Source of the DNA: Chryseobacterium nakagawai
GTDB lineage: Bacteria > Bacteroidota > Bacteroidia > Flavobacteriales > Weeksellaceae
NCBI RefSeq assembly: GCF_900637665.1
Contig: NZ_LR134386.1
Coordinates: 1,976,501-2,040,500, forward strand
DNA: 64,000 bases
Direction: 5' to 3'
Shown: one piece after another, positions 43,359-51,783 of the stretch
Numbering within the stretch: the stretch's first letter is position 1
Layout of the letters: the number at the start of each line of letters is the position of its first letter
Translations under genes and position numbers: made by a program
Notes under the pieces: model-generated
Told to the model about the DNA's origin: nothing
What the model saw: only the letters and a program-made list of their open reading frames with translations
The model's database searches: none

Positions 43359-45716
43359 ATGATAAGATACCTACCGCTTTGTTTGTTTTTTTTATTCATC
43401 TCGAATTTTTCGTTTTCTCAAAATCATCAGCCTAGACCATTCATGAAAAAGCAGGCGACTCCCCAGTCTAAAAAGGCGGGAGCTTTTATTGATGTGAATG
43501 CTCCGGGATACCTGGAGTCCAGTTTTAGTATAGATAAATTGGTAAAAGATGTATTGATTTCATCCGGAACAAATACCTGTATTACTCCTAATGTAACCAA
43601 TGTGAAAATCACGCCTAACCATGCTGTAGGTGATGCAAACAGAGCCTGGGGATACTTCCATAAGGCAACAACTAATTTCCCTTTTAAAGACGGAATTGTT
43701 CTTTCGACGGGATATGCAAGAAAGGCTGGTAATAATTTTGAAGCCAGCAATAGTGATACCAATGGTGGGGGAACCGATACTGATTTGGCACAGGTTATTG
43801 GAGTGCCGGAAGCTGATTTAAATGACGCGGTACTTCTGGAATTTGACTTTGTGCCTACCACTTCTCAAATTAAATTTAATTATTTACTTGCATCCGAAGA
43901 ATATACGGGGACATTCCCATGCAAATATGCGGATGCTTTCATTATATTACTGAAGCCTACTTCGGGAGGCCCTTACACCAACATGGCAATATTACCGGGA
44001 GGAGCCGGACCGGTAAGTATTACCAATATTCACCCTGCAATCGGAACTACTTGTGGAGCTGTAAATCAACAGTATTTTGGAGGATATAATACTGCCAATA
44101 TTGAAACAAACTTTAATGGAAGAACGGTTCCGCTTACAGCAGTAGCAGATGTAGTAGCAGGACAGCAATATCATTTCAAAATGGTTATTGCTGATTATCT
44201 TGACCATAGCTATGATTCTGCAGTATTTTTGGAAGGAGGATCCTTCAACATAGGTGTAGATCTTTTAGGACCTGGTGGAACAAAATTACCTAGCGATATT
44301 AATGTATGTGATAACGTACCTCAGACACTTACCGCTTCTGTAAATGATCCAAACTTATTATACCAGTGGTTTTTTAACGGAACTTTGATTCCTAATGCTA
44401 CCACCAATGTAGTTACCGCTACACAACCCGGGACCTATACTATTCAGGTAAGTGTGCCCGGAAATCCTTGTCCAGGTAAAGCTTCCATAGAAATTCATGG
44501 AGGGACAACGCCTCAGGCAAATGATGCTACATTACTGCTTTGTACTACGCCGGATATTACCACTTTTGATTTAAGTAGCATTAAACCAACAATTAGTACA
44601 ACTCCGGGAGCTATATTCAAGTTTTATGAAAATAAGACGGATGCTGTTGCTGAGAATAACAGTTATATTCAAAATATTTTGAATTACAATGGTAATGATG
44701 GTCAGATATTATATGTGGTTGTTTCCAACGGAGGTTTCTGTAGCAAATTGGTTGAGTTGAAATTACTTAAAGAAGAAACTCCAGTTGCTAAACTGAAAAC
44801 TTCCTCTATACAAATATGCCCGGGAGAATCTGTAACACTTACGGCTGAAGGAGGAGATACTTATCTTTGGAGTAACTTTCCGGGAACAGGCAATATGCAG
44901 ACTGTTACCCTGCACCAGACTACCGTATTTACTGTATATGCAATAGGTGCAAAAGGATGTAAATCTCTTAATCCTGCAACCATAAGAATTGAGGTTGTTC
45001 CCGAAATCAAAAGTACATTGGCAGATGTTGAAATATGTGACGGAGATCGTGTTACTCTTGATGCAGGAGCCGGACCTAAATATAAATACAAATGGAGTAC
45101 AGGAGCTACTACCCAAAAAATAGATGTTGAGAAATGGGGAATCTATACCGTTGAAATCGATAATGGATATTGTAAAAAAATCTTCTCTGCTAAAGTATTA
45201 GGAGCTGCCATTCCTTATGTAACCGGAATAGATTATCAGACCTCTAAAAAAACACTGACAGTTACTGCAGAAAATCCTCCAATGAATAATACGCCAAGCA
45301 CTCTGGAATATTCTATAGATAACGGAATTACATGGCAGGAATCTAATGTGTTTTCTGGACTTTTAGATAATGTGAATTATACCATTCTGGTAAGAAGAGT
45401 AGGAACTCACTGTATAGGAACTTTCGACTTCTTTACTTTACAGATCAATAATTTTATTACTCCCAATAATGATGGAATTAATGATGTATTAGATCTAAAG
45501 GCTTTGGGGCAGTTCAAAAACTTTACAGGTTCTATCTATGACAGGTATGGAGTAGAGATGTTTAGGTTCACAAAAGAAACACCAATTTGGGATGGTACTT
45601 TACTGGGTAAGAGATTGCCTTCTGCAACATATTGGTATAAGTTTACTTATGAATATCCAAAATCTAAAACTCAGATGAACTGGTCTGGTTGGATCATGTT
45701 GAAAAACAGAGAATAA
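43359..45716 (+). CDS. Choice-of-anchor L protein with T9SS type B sorting domain (paralogue 3 of 3)
   Basis: This 785-residue protein is almost the same length and layout as the first paralogue. It has a signal peptide (FLFISNFSFSQ), KKAGAFIDVNAPGYLESSF, an anchor-L domain (FKDGIVLSTGYARKAGNN, YLLASEEYTGTFPC, KMVIADYLDHSYDSAVF) and Ig/PKD-like modules (YQWFFNGTLIPNATT, KYKWSTGATTQKID). A type B sorting domain (ITPNNDGINDVLDLK ... IYDRYGVEMF ... GWIMLKNRE) ends it. The three genes are tandem duplicates under separate promoters. They could be alternative or co-displayed surface proteins. Export depends on T9SS genes that are outside the window. Confidence 0.92.
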   Translation: MIRYLPLCLFFLFISNFSFSQNHQPRPFMKKQATPQSKKAGAFIDVNAPGYLESSFSIDKLVKDVLISSGTNTCITPNVTNVKITPNHAVGDANRAWGYFHKATTNFPFKDGIVLSTGYARKAGNNFEASNSDTNGGGTDTDLAQVIGVPEADLNDAVLLEFDFVPTTSQIKFNYLLASEEYTGTFPCKYADAFIILLKPTSGGPYTNMAILPGGAGPVSITNIHPAIGTTCGAVNQQYFGGYNTANIETNFNGRTVPLTAVADVVAGQQYHFKMVIADYLDHSYDSAVFLEGGSFNIGVDLLGPGGTKLPSDINVCDNVPQTLTASVNDPNLLYQWFFNGTLIPNATTNVVTATQPGTYTIQVSVPGNPCPGKASIEIHGGTTPQANDATLLLCTTPDITTFDLSSIKPTISTTPGAIFKFYENKTDAVAENNSYIQNILNYNGNDGQILYVVVSNGGFCSKLVELKLLKEETPVAKLKTSSIQICPGESVTLTAEGGDTYLWSNFPGTGNMQTVTLHQTTVFTVYAIGAKGCKSLNPATIRIEVVPEIKSTLADVEICDGDRVTLDAGAGPKYKYKWSTGATTQKIDVEKWGIYTVEIDNGYCKKIFSAKVLGAAIPYVTGIDYQTSKKTLTVTAENPPMNNTPSTLEYSIDNGITWQESNVFSGLLDNVNYTILVRRVGTHCIGTFDFFTLQINNFITPNNDGINDVLDLKALGQFKNFTGSIYDRYGVEMFRFTKETPIWDGTLLGKRLPSATYWYKFTYEYPKSKTQMNWSGWIMLKNRE

Positions 45717-45721
45717 TATAT

Positions 45722-45755
45722 AAAAGAAAGCCTTTCATCTGAAAGGCTTTCTTTT
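45722..45755 (+). terminator. Terminator after anchor-L paralogue 3
   Basis: AAAAGAAAGCCTTTCA and TGAAAGGCTTTCTTTT are perfect reverse complements around TC, and T residues follow. This strong hairpin is near-symmetrical and may work in both directions. Confidence 0.9.
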
Positions 45756-45771
45756 TATGAAAATACTCATA

Positions 45772-45795
45772 AAAACTCCTCATTAAAGGAGTTTT
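45772..45795 (-). terminator. rsmA terminator
   Basis: AAAACTCCT / AGGAGTTTT forms a perfect 9-bp stem with loop CATTAA, just after the rsmA stop, with T residues following on the minus strand. Confidence 0.85.
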
Positions 45796-45807
45796 CTGTT
45801 ATGCATC

Positions 45808-46578
45808 TTATAGGTTTTCTTTCCAAAGATTAGCAAAGTGGATGAAGTCAGAAACACTAAGTTCTTCCGCTCTTTTATCTAAAAATTCATGACCTTTTAA
45901 AGCCTCAGGAATATTCAGCGTCTTTAATGCGTTGGATAGTTTTTTCCTTCTCTGGTTGAAACCTGTCTTTACAATTTGCTTAAAAAGAACTTCATTACCG
46001 GCTAGTCCTTCTTTAGGATTTCTTGTAAGGCGGATGACACCCGATTTTACCTTTGGTGGTGGATTAAATACATTCTCATGGACCGTAAACATATAGGATA
46101 CATCATAATAGGCCTGGATAAGAACAGAAAGAATACCATAGTTTTTAGTCCTTGGAATGGCAGCAGTTCTTTCAGCTACTTCTTTCTGGAACATTCCTAC
46201 CATTTCAGGAATCAGTTCGTAATGGTCTACAATCTGGAATAATATCTGCGATGAAATATTATACGGGAAGTTCCCGATAATAGCAATCTGCTCATCTTTG
46301 ATAAAATTAAAATCCTGTTTCAGGAAATCTCCTACAAAAGTATTTTCGGTAACCTTAGAATAGTTGTTTTTCAGGTATTCTATAGATTCCGTATCAATTT
46401 CGGCAAGATAAATGTTCTGATCTCTTTCCAGAAGATATTTGGTAAGAACTCCCATTCCTGGACCTACTTCCATGATGTTATTATAGTTCTCAAAACTAAG
46501 ACCTTCTACAATTTTTCTTGCGATGTTTTCATCTGTCAAAAAGTGTTGACCAAGATGCTTTTTTGCTTTTACACTCAA
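45808..46578 (-). CDS. rsmA: 16S rRNA (adenine1518/1519-N6)-dimethyltransferase
   Basis: This 256-residue SAM-dependent methyltransferase of the RsmA/KsgA family dimethylates two adjacent adenines in the helix 45 loop of 16S rRNA. The N-terminal KKHLGQHFLTDENIARKIV and SAM motif I (IMEVGPGMGVLTKYLL) are typical. The catalytic motif IV reads GNFPYNISSQI, the family form of NPPY. The C-terminal helical domain with FNQRRKKLSNALK binds rRNA. The start is the only ATG before the conserved N-terminus. It diverges from ftsX across 92 bp. Confidence 0.96.
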   Translation of the reverse strand: MSVKAKKHLGQHFLTDENIARKIVEGLSFENYNNIMEVGPGMGVLTKYLLERDQNIYLAEIDTESIEYLKNNYSKVTENTFVGDFLKQDFNFIKDEQIAIIGNFPYNISSQILFQIVDHYELIPEMVGMFQKEVAERTAAIPRTKNYGILSVLIQAYYDVSYMFTVHENVFNPPPKVKSGVIRLTRNPKEGLAGNEVLFKQIVKTGFNQRRKKLSNALKTLNIPEALKGHEFLDKRAEELSVSDFIHFANLWKENL

Positions 46579-46670
46579 TGTTTTTTATGATTTTATTAAC
46601 AGTGATTTTCTCTTTTTCGTTCCCAAATTTCGGAAGATTTTTTCTATTTTAGCCAAAAATTTTAATATTA

Positions 46671-47570
46671 ATGGCTAAATCTGTAGATGAGTTTAATAAG
46701 AAAAGGCTTCGGTCCAGCAATATTACAGTAGTGATAAGTATTGCCTTAGTGTTATTTTTGTTAGGGTTAATGGGGCTTATTTTAATTAATGCCCAGAAGT
46801 ATTCTGACTATATCAAAGAACAATTGGTGGTGAACGCTTACTTTGATGAAAATTATGACGCTAAAGATTCTGTAAAAATTGCAAAACTAGAGGAAGAAAC
46901 TTTTAAAAAGGTACAGACGTTAGCTCCTGTAAAAAAAGCAACCTATATTTCAAGAAGCATGGCTGCCAAGGAAGCTAAAAAGAGTATGGGGATTGATAGT
47001 GATGCCTTATTTGAAGAAAATATCTTCCCATCATCTATTGAAGTTGCTTTAAAACCGGAATATGTAGACCCTGCGAAAATTGATGAGGCGATCAAAGTCA
47101 TAAAATCAGTTCCTGGCATTATCGATGTGAAGAATGACAGTACTTTGATGGTGGATGTTTACAATAACCTGAGCAGAATTTTAAAATGGATTTTTGGATT
47201 TTCACTGATGTTTTTAGTATTGGCTGTAGTATTAATTAACAATTCTATCCGTCTTAAAATTTTCTCCAAGAGATTTATTATTAAAACGATGCAGCTGGTG
47301 GGAGCAAAAAGAAGATTTATTCTTAAGCCTTTTATCATTGAAGCTATTGTTTTAGGGGCTATTGGTTCTGTAATTGGTCTTATTGCCTTAGGGGGTGTTT
47401 GGTATTATTTTACAAGCCAGATAGGATCTGCTTTTGTACAGGACAATAATCAGTATTTCTGGTTGGTGATCTTAGTGTTGGGAGTAGGAATTTTTATTTC
47501 TGTCTTAAGTACTATTTTTGCAACATGGAGATTCTTAAAATCAAACGTTGACGACTTATATTACTCTTAA
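46671..47570 (+). CDS. ftsX: Cell division protein FtsX
   Basis: This 299-residue permease-like protein is the membrane partner of FtsE, which couples cytoplasmic ATP use to cell wall hydrolase activation at the septum. One N-terminal span (VVISIALVLFLLGLMGLILI), an extracytoplasmic domain of about 130 residues, and three C-terminal spans match the FtsX topology. The signature IKTMQLVGAKRRFILKPFI lies between spans 2 and 3. No ftsE is adjacent, which is normal for Bacteroidota. The stop is 2 nt before the next ATG, giving tight coupling with the DUF3098 gene. Confidence 0.94.
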   Translation: MAKSVDEFNKKRLRSSNITVVISIALVLFLLGLMGLILINAQKYSDYIKEQLVVNAYFDENYDAKDSVKIAKLEEETFKKVQTLAPVKKATYISRSMAAKEAKKSMGIDSDALFEENIFPSSIEVALKPEYVDPAKIDEAIKVIKSVPGIIDVKNDSTLMVDVYNNLSRILKWIFGFSLMFLVLAVVLINNSIRLKIFSKRFIIKTMQLVGAKRRFILKPFIIEAIVLGAIGSVIGLIALGGVWYYFTSQIGSAFVQDNNQYFWLVILVLGVGIFISVLSTIFATWRFLKSNVDDLYYS

Positions 47571-47572
47571 AA

Positions 47573-47869
47573 ATGAGCAAAAAAACAAATAAATTTTCTG
47601 CTTCAGACTTCGGAAGCGAAGCAGAAGTACCACAGGAAAATACGTTCTACTTCGGAAAGGAGAACTTTAAATGGATGCTGATCGGGCTGGCATTTATTGT
47701 GGTTGGATTCCTTTTGATGATGGGAGCTGATGCCAATACCGTAGACGGTAAATTTGATCCCAACTCTTGGAATGACGATATCTTTTCCATCAGAAGAATC
47801 AGAATTGCTCCGTTATTTGTTGTGATAGGTTTTGTAATAGAAGTCTACGCTATTTTAAAAAGAAAATAA
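47573..47869 (+). CDS. DUF3098 small membrane protein
   Basis: This 98-residue protein has two membrane spans (WMLIGLAFIVVGFLLMMG and APLFVVIGFVIEVYAIL) joined by a polar loop with DPNSWNDDIFSIRRIRIAP, the DUF3098 signature. It sits between ftsX and uppP, a conserved position in Flavobacteriia, which suggests a role in envelope assembly or division. None is proven. Confidence 0.9.
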   Translation: MSKKTNKFSASDFGSEAEVPQENTFYFGKENFKWMLIGLAFIVVGFLLMMGADANTVDGKFDPNSWNDDIFSIRRIRIAPLFVVIGFVIEVYAILKRK

Positions 47870-47888
47870 ATTAAACATTTATATTTTG

Positions 47889-47947
47889 AGATTAAGAGAT
47901 TAAGACATTTAGAGTCCAGTACTTTAAATATCTCAATCTCTTAATCT
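47889..47947. other. Long imperfect inverted repeat between the DUF3098 and uppP genes
   Basis: A 22-nt arm at 47889-47910 and a 22-nt arm at 47926-47947 are reverse complements at 20 of 22 positions, around a 15-nt loop. Each arm repeats the word AGATTAAG or a close variant. The hairpin lies inside a run of five co-directional genes and is followed by T-rich DNA, so it could attenuate or process the transcript. An internal promoter for uppP may lie here too. Confidence 0.75.
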
Positions 47948-47967
47948 TTTAATTTTTGTAAAAGAAT

Positions 47968-48786
47968 ATGGATTTAATCAAAGCAATTATTATAGCCATT
48001 GTAGAGGGATTAACAGAGTATCTTCCTATCTCATCTACAGCGCACATGGGATTCACAGCCAATTTATTGGGAATGCCTGATGATGAATTTTTGAAAATGT
48101 TTCAGGTTTCCATTCAATTTGGAGCTATTTTGTCAGTTGTAGTGGCGTATTGGAAGAAGTTTTTCGATTTGAATAATATTCAGTTTTATTTTAAACTGGC
48201 TTTTGCAGTAGTTCCTGCGTTGGTGTTAGGATATTTATTCGATGATAAAATTGAAGCTGTCCTAGGAAATCAGATTGCTATTTCTTCAGTATTAGTTTTA
48301 GGTGGAGTTGTTTTATTATTTGCTGATAAATGGTTTAAAAACCCTAAAATTGATGATGAAAAAGGAATTACGATAAAAAAAGCGGTCACTATAGGCTTCT
48401 GGCAGTGTCTGGCGATGATGCCGGGAACAAGCCGTAGCGCTGCTTCCATTATTGGAGGAATGACGCAGGGACTTACCAGAAAAGCGGCTGCAGAATTTTC
48501 TTTCTTTCTTGCAGTACCTACCATGTTGGCGGTAACAGTGTATTCCGTTTTTGTAAAAACATGGGGAAAAGAAACTGCTAATCCACAGAAAGGATATGAA
48601 ATGATCATGGCATCGCAAGATCACATTATGATCTTTGTAATTGGAAACGTGGTGGCATTTATTGTAGCTCTTATTGCAATCAAAGCATTTATCGGGGTAC
48701 TTAACAAATATGGTTTCAGACCTTGGGGATGGTATCGTATTTTTGTAGGAGTTGCTTTATTAATCTATTTTTATTTCTTTAAATAA
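47968..48786 (+). CDS. uppP: Undecaprenyl-diphosphatase (BacA family)
   Basis: This 272-residue polytopic inner-membrane enzyme recycles undecaprenyl diphosphate to the monophosphate carrier used for peptidoglycan and other glycans. The two active-site motifs are present: EGLTEYLPISSTAHM near residues 13-27 and PGTSRSAASIIGGMTQGLTR near 151-170. About eight hydrophobic segments fit the family. It follows the ftsX and DUF3098 genes and precedes truB by 21 nt. Confidence 0.96.
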   Translation: MDLIKAIIIAIVEGLTEYLPISSTAHMGFTANLLGMPDDEFLKMFQVSIQFGAILSVVVAYWKKFFDLNNIQFYFKLAFAVVPALVLGYLFDDKIEAVLGNQIAISSVLVLGGVVLLFADKWFKNPKIDDEKGITIKKAVTIGFWQCLAMMPGTSRSAASIIGGMTQGLTRKAAAEFSFFLAVPTMLAVTVYSVFVKTWGKETANPQKGYEMIMASQDHIMIFVIGNVVAFIVALIAIKAFIGVLNKYGFRPWGWYRIFVGVALLIYFYFFK

Positions 48787-48807
48787 AAAATATTCATATA
48801 TCCATTA

Positions 48808-49506
48808 ATGACGGCGGAAGAACTGAAATCAGGATACATATTTTTATTGGATAAGCCTTTGGACTGGACTTCCTTCCAGGCTGTCAATAAAATGAAATAT
48901 AAACTTAAAAGGGAGTTTGATCTTCCTAAAAAATTTAAAATCGGACATGCAGGAACTCTTGACCCAAGAGCTACCGGGCTTCTGATCGTTTGCTGTGGAA
49001 AATTCACAAAAAAGATCCCGGAAATTCAGGATGCTCCTAAGGAATACTGGACAGAGATTAAAATAGGAGTGCAGACAGAATCCTATGATACTGAAAAACC
49101 TGAAATCCTTCATCAGGATAGTTCGCACATTACTGAAGAACAGGTAAATGAAGTGTTGGAGAAATTCGTTGGCGAAATAGAACAAAAGCCCCCTATTTAT
49201 TCTGCAATAAAGATTGATGGTGAAAGAGCTTATAATCTGGCTAGAGCAGGAGAGGAAGTGGAAATGAAATCCAGGAAAACAACAATTTATTATATTAAGG
49301 ACCTTAAAATAGATTTTCCCTTAGTGAGTTTTACAGTGGGATGTTCAAAAGGAACCTATATCAGAAGTCTTGCTCACGATATAGGACAGGAATTAGGAGT
49401 AGGGGCTTATCTGACACAATTAAGAAGAACAAAGATCGGAGAGTATAAAATTGAAGATGCTACAGATCAGTTTTTAAATAATGACTTTAGATTTCAAGGC
49501 GAATAA
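48808..49506 (+). CDS. truB: tRNA pseudouridine(55) synthase
   Basis: This 232-residue enzyme makes pseudouridine 55 in the T loop of tRNAs. The catalytic aspartate lies in KIGHAGTLDPRATGLLIV near residue 54. Further family segments are DKPLDWTSFQAVNKMK at the N-terminus, KPPIYSAIKIDGERAYNLAR in the middle and CSKGTYIRSLAHDIGQELG towards the end. It lacks the C-terminal PUA domain of longer forms, typical for this group. It is co-transcribed with uppP and the rluF-like gene. Confidence 0.96.
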   Translation: MTAEELKSGYIFLLDKPLDWTSFQAVNKMKYKLKREFDLPKKFKIGHAGTLDPRATGLLIVCCGKFTKKIPEIQDAPKEYWTEIKIGVQTESYDTEKPEILHQDSSHITEEQVNEVLEKFVGEIEQKPPIYSAIKIDGERAYNLARAGEEVEMKSRKTTIYYIKDLKIDFPLVSFTVGCSKGTYIRSLAHDIGQELGVGAYLTQLRRTKIGEYKIEDATDQFLNNDFRFQGE

Positions 49507-49533
49507 AAATGATCCCGGTTACGGAAAAAATTC

Positions 49534-50256
49534 ATGGAAAAGACACGTATCAATAAATATTTATCAGAAGTAGGTTACTGTTCAAGAAGGGCAGCAGATA
49601 AGCTATTGGAAGAAGGGAGAATTAAAATTAACGGTAAAATTCCTGAACTTGGAACCAAAGTTTCTGATGAAGATTTGGTAGAAGTAGACGGAAAGGCTAT
49701 CAGAGAACCACAGGAAAAACCTGTTTATATTGCTTTCAATAAACCTGTAGGCATTGTATGTACCACAGATACTAAGCGTGAACAAAATAATATTGTAGAT
49801 TATATCAACCACCCTAAAAGAATTTTCCCAATCGGAAGACTGGATAAACCCAGTGAAGGACTTATTCTTTTAACCAGTGATGGTGATATTGTAAATAAGA
49901 TCCTGCGCGCAAGAAATAACCACGAAAAAGAATATCTGGTACGTGTAGACAAGCCAATTACTCCAAGATTCTTAGAAAAAATGAGAAATGGTGTTCCTAT
50001 TCTGGACACGGTTACCAAGAAATGTGAAGTGGAGAAGATTGATGAAATGAACTTCAGAATTATCCTTACTCAAGGCTTAAACAGGCAAATTCGCAGAATG
50101 TGCGAGTATCTGGGTTATGATGTAAAAAAGCTGAAAAGAATTCGTATCATGAATATCAAACTGGATCTTCCAATAGGAAAATGGAGAGACTTAACCGAGG
50201 ATGAGCTTAATGCTTTAAACGCTTTGCTTACAGACTCAAGTAAAACAATCGATTAA
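49534..50256 (+). CDS. rluF: 23S rRNA pseudouridine synthase, RluF-like
   Basis: This 240-residue RsuA/RluB/E/F-family synthase has an N-terminal S4 RNA-binding domain ([21 protein letters not shown]) and a catalytic domain with [18 protein letters not shown], where the Asp is the nucleophile. The C-terminal stretch [20 protein letters not shown] resembles RluF, which modifies U2604 of E. coli 23S rRNA, more than RluB. The exact target is inferred. It is the last gene of the ftsX-uppP-truB run and is followed by a very strong terminator. Confidence 0.88.
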   Translation: MEKTRINKYLSEVGYCSRRAADKLLEEGRIKINGKIPELGTKVSDEDLVEVDGKAIREPQEKPVYIAFNKPVGIVCTTDTKREQNNIVDYINHPKRIFPIGRLDKPSEGLILLTSDGDIVNKILRARNNHEKEYLVRVDKPITPRFLEKMRNGVPILDTVTKKCEVEKIDEMNFRIILTQGLNRQIRRMCEYLGYDVKKLKRIRIMNIKLDLPIGKWRDLTEDELNALNALLTDSSKTID

Positions 50257-50278
50257 ATTATATTTTACAATAAGCTAG

Positions 50279-50314
50279 AAACGGCAAGTAGAGGTTTTTC
50301 TCTACTTGCCGTTT
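50279..50314 (+). terminator. Terminator of the ftsX-rluF run
   Basis: AAACGGCAAGTAGAG / CTCTACTTGCCGTTT is a perfect 15-bp stem with a 6-nt loop, followed by T8. It is the strongest intrinsic terminator in the window. Confidence 0.95.
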
Positions 50315-50473
50315 TTTTTACTTGTTAGTAGACTTATCCCTACACAGAATAGCTATTTGAAAGATTTTGAGTGTTTTATTTTTAATAATATTCACATATT
50401 GGTGTAATATTTTCAGTTTTTGTGTTGAAATTGTGTTACATTTATAATGCAAATAACTAAATATCTGAAAATC

Positions 50474-51697
50474 ATGAAATTAAAATTTAAACAAATTCCC
50501 TTATATATCATTATTGTGATGATATTTTCTCATTGTAAAGATGATGATCACTCAGAGATTGCACATGATACTGCTTTTTATATTGATTATAGAAGCTTGA
50601 CAGGACAACCGGATGGTATAGCGGTAATAGAGCTCGATCCTGAGGCTCCAGATTTCGGAAATATTAGCAATAAGCTTGAATTAGGTATTGGCGTTCTGCC
50701 TCATCATATTTATTATAACCAGAATGCGAACAAATTGTATACAACTGCTTTGGGAGGAAGCTATCTTTACCAGATAAAAACTGAAAAAAATAAAATTGGA
50801 CAACCGAAATTAATAAGTGCAACACCTATTGATACAGGTGAAAATACAGTAGGTGAAAATTTATTTTTTACGAATGACGGACGATTTTTTATGACCTTTA
50901 TGGGAGGTGCAGGAGGACCAAAAGATGGCAGTATAGGTGTTTTTAATGCTAATACCCATCAGCTTATTAAAACTATTAAAGCCCCAATTCAGGACAATCC
51001 TAATAAGTTTATTATGTATCCACATGGTATTTCTGTTAATGAAGAAAAAGGACTCATGATGGTAACTTCAACCATCCATCCTGATCTTACCAGCGGCTTT
51101 GGAAACACCTGTACTTTAGTAGATCTAAAAACGTATGAGTTAAAAGAAACCTACCAGGTTGCAGACTCGCCAACGGATATGTCTAGCCCTGTTGAAGTTT
51201 TATTGCTTCGGGGTAAATTTCCACAATATGCTCTTGCCACAACCATGCTTGGAGGAGATATCTGGATAGCACCATACAATACTACAACTAAGAAATACGA
51301 TGCTTTCACTAAAATATTTGACGGAAGTACTCAAGGACTAGGCTGGACTCTCGAAATGTACATTGATGATAACAACAGGCTATATGTAAGTTTTGCTGAT
51401 CCAGGAAAAGTACTGGTTTTCGATATAAGTAGCCTTCCCCAGCTAAAACTTTTAAAAACACTTACCGCCGATAAAGGAGCGCATCATATGGTCTTCTTTA
51501 AAACCAAAAAAGGAAAAGAAGTGGTAGCCGTACAAAATAACCTGCTGAATATTCCTAACTTAAATTCCGGAACCATAAGTGTCATTGAAATTCAGACCGG
51601 GAAGACCCTAGGTACGGTTAATTTACGTTCCAAATACGGAATATTGCCAGAATCAATTGAAGGAACCAATGGGCCTAGCAATTATATGCATCACTAA
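50474..51697 (+). CDS. Beta-propeller lipoprotein, YncE/SBP56-like
   Basis: This protein of about 407 residues has a lipoprotein signal (IIVMIFSHCKDDD, lipidated Cys). Propeller-blade-type repeats follow, such as LPHHIYYNQNANKLYTTALG, MYPHGISVNEEKGLMMVTST and LGWTLEMYIDDNNRLYVSFA. Histidine-rich spots (PHH, PHG, GAHHMVF) and the overall pattern recall selenium-binding-protein-56-like and YncE-like seven-bladed propellers, but the family assignment is uncertain. It should sit on the periplasmic side or outer membrane. ATG 50474 is preferred to 50447 because it directly precedes the signal sequence. It is a single gene with its own terminator. Confidence 0.75.
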   Translation: MKLKFKQIPLYIIIVMIFSHCKDDDHSEIAHDTAFYIDYRSLTGQPDGIAVIELDPEAPDFGNISNKLELGIGVLPHHIYYNQNANKLYTTALGGSYLYQIKTEKNKIGQPKLISATPIDTGENTVGENLFFTNDGRFFMTFMGGAGGPKDGSIGVFNANTHQLIKTIKAPIQDNPNKFIMYPHGISVNEEKGLMMVTSTIHPDLTSGFGNTCTLVDLKTYELKETYQVADSPTDMSSPVEVLLLRGKFPQYALATTMLGGDIWIAPYNTTTKKYDAFTKIFDGSTQGLGWTLEMYIDDNNRLYVSFADPGKVLVFDISSLPQLKLLKTLTADKGAHHMVFFKTKKGKEVVAVQNNLLNIPNLNSGTISVIEIQTGKTLGTVNLRSKYGILPESIEGTNGPSNYMHH

Positions 51698-51722
51698 AAT
51701 TTAAAACAACCTTTCAGATGAG

Positions 51723-51760
51723 AAACTGCCCAAAATAGAAGGTGCCATTTTGGACAGTTT
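51723..51760 (+). terminator. Terminator of the propeller lipoprotein gene
   Basis: AAACTGCCCAAAAT / ATTTTGGACAGTTT pairs at 13 of 14 positions with a 10-nt loop and ends in T5. Confidence 0.88.
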
Positions 51761-51783
51761 TTATGAATAAGGAGGCTATATTT

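Noticed and set aside
43427-43861. 144-codon minus-strand frame inside the third anchor-L gene
   Set aside because: Antisense shadow of a clearly coding gene. No signal, motif or promoter supports it.
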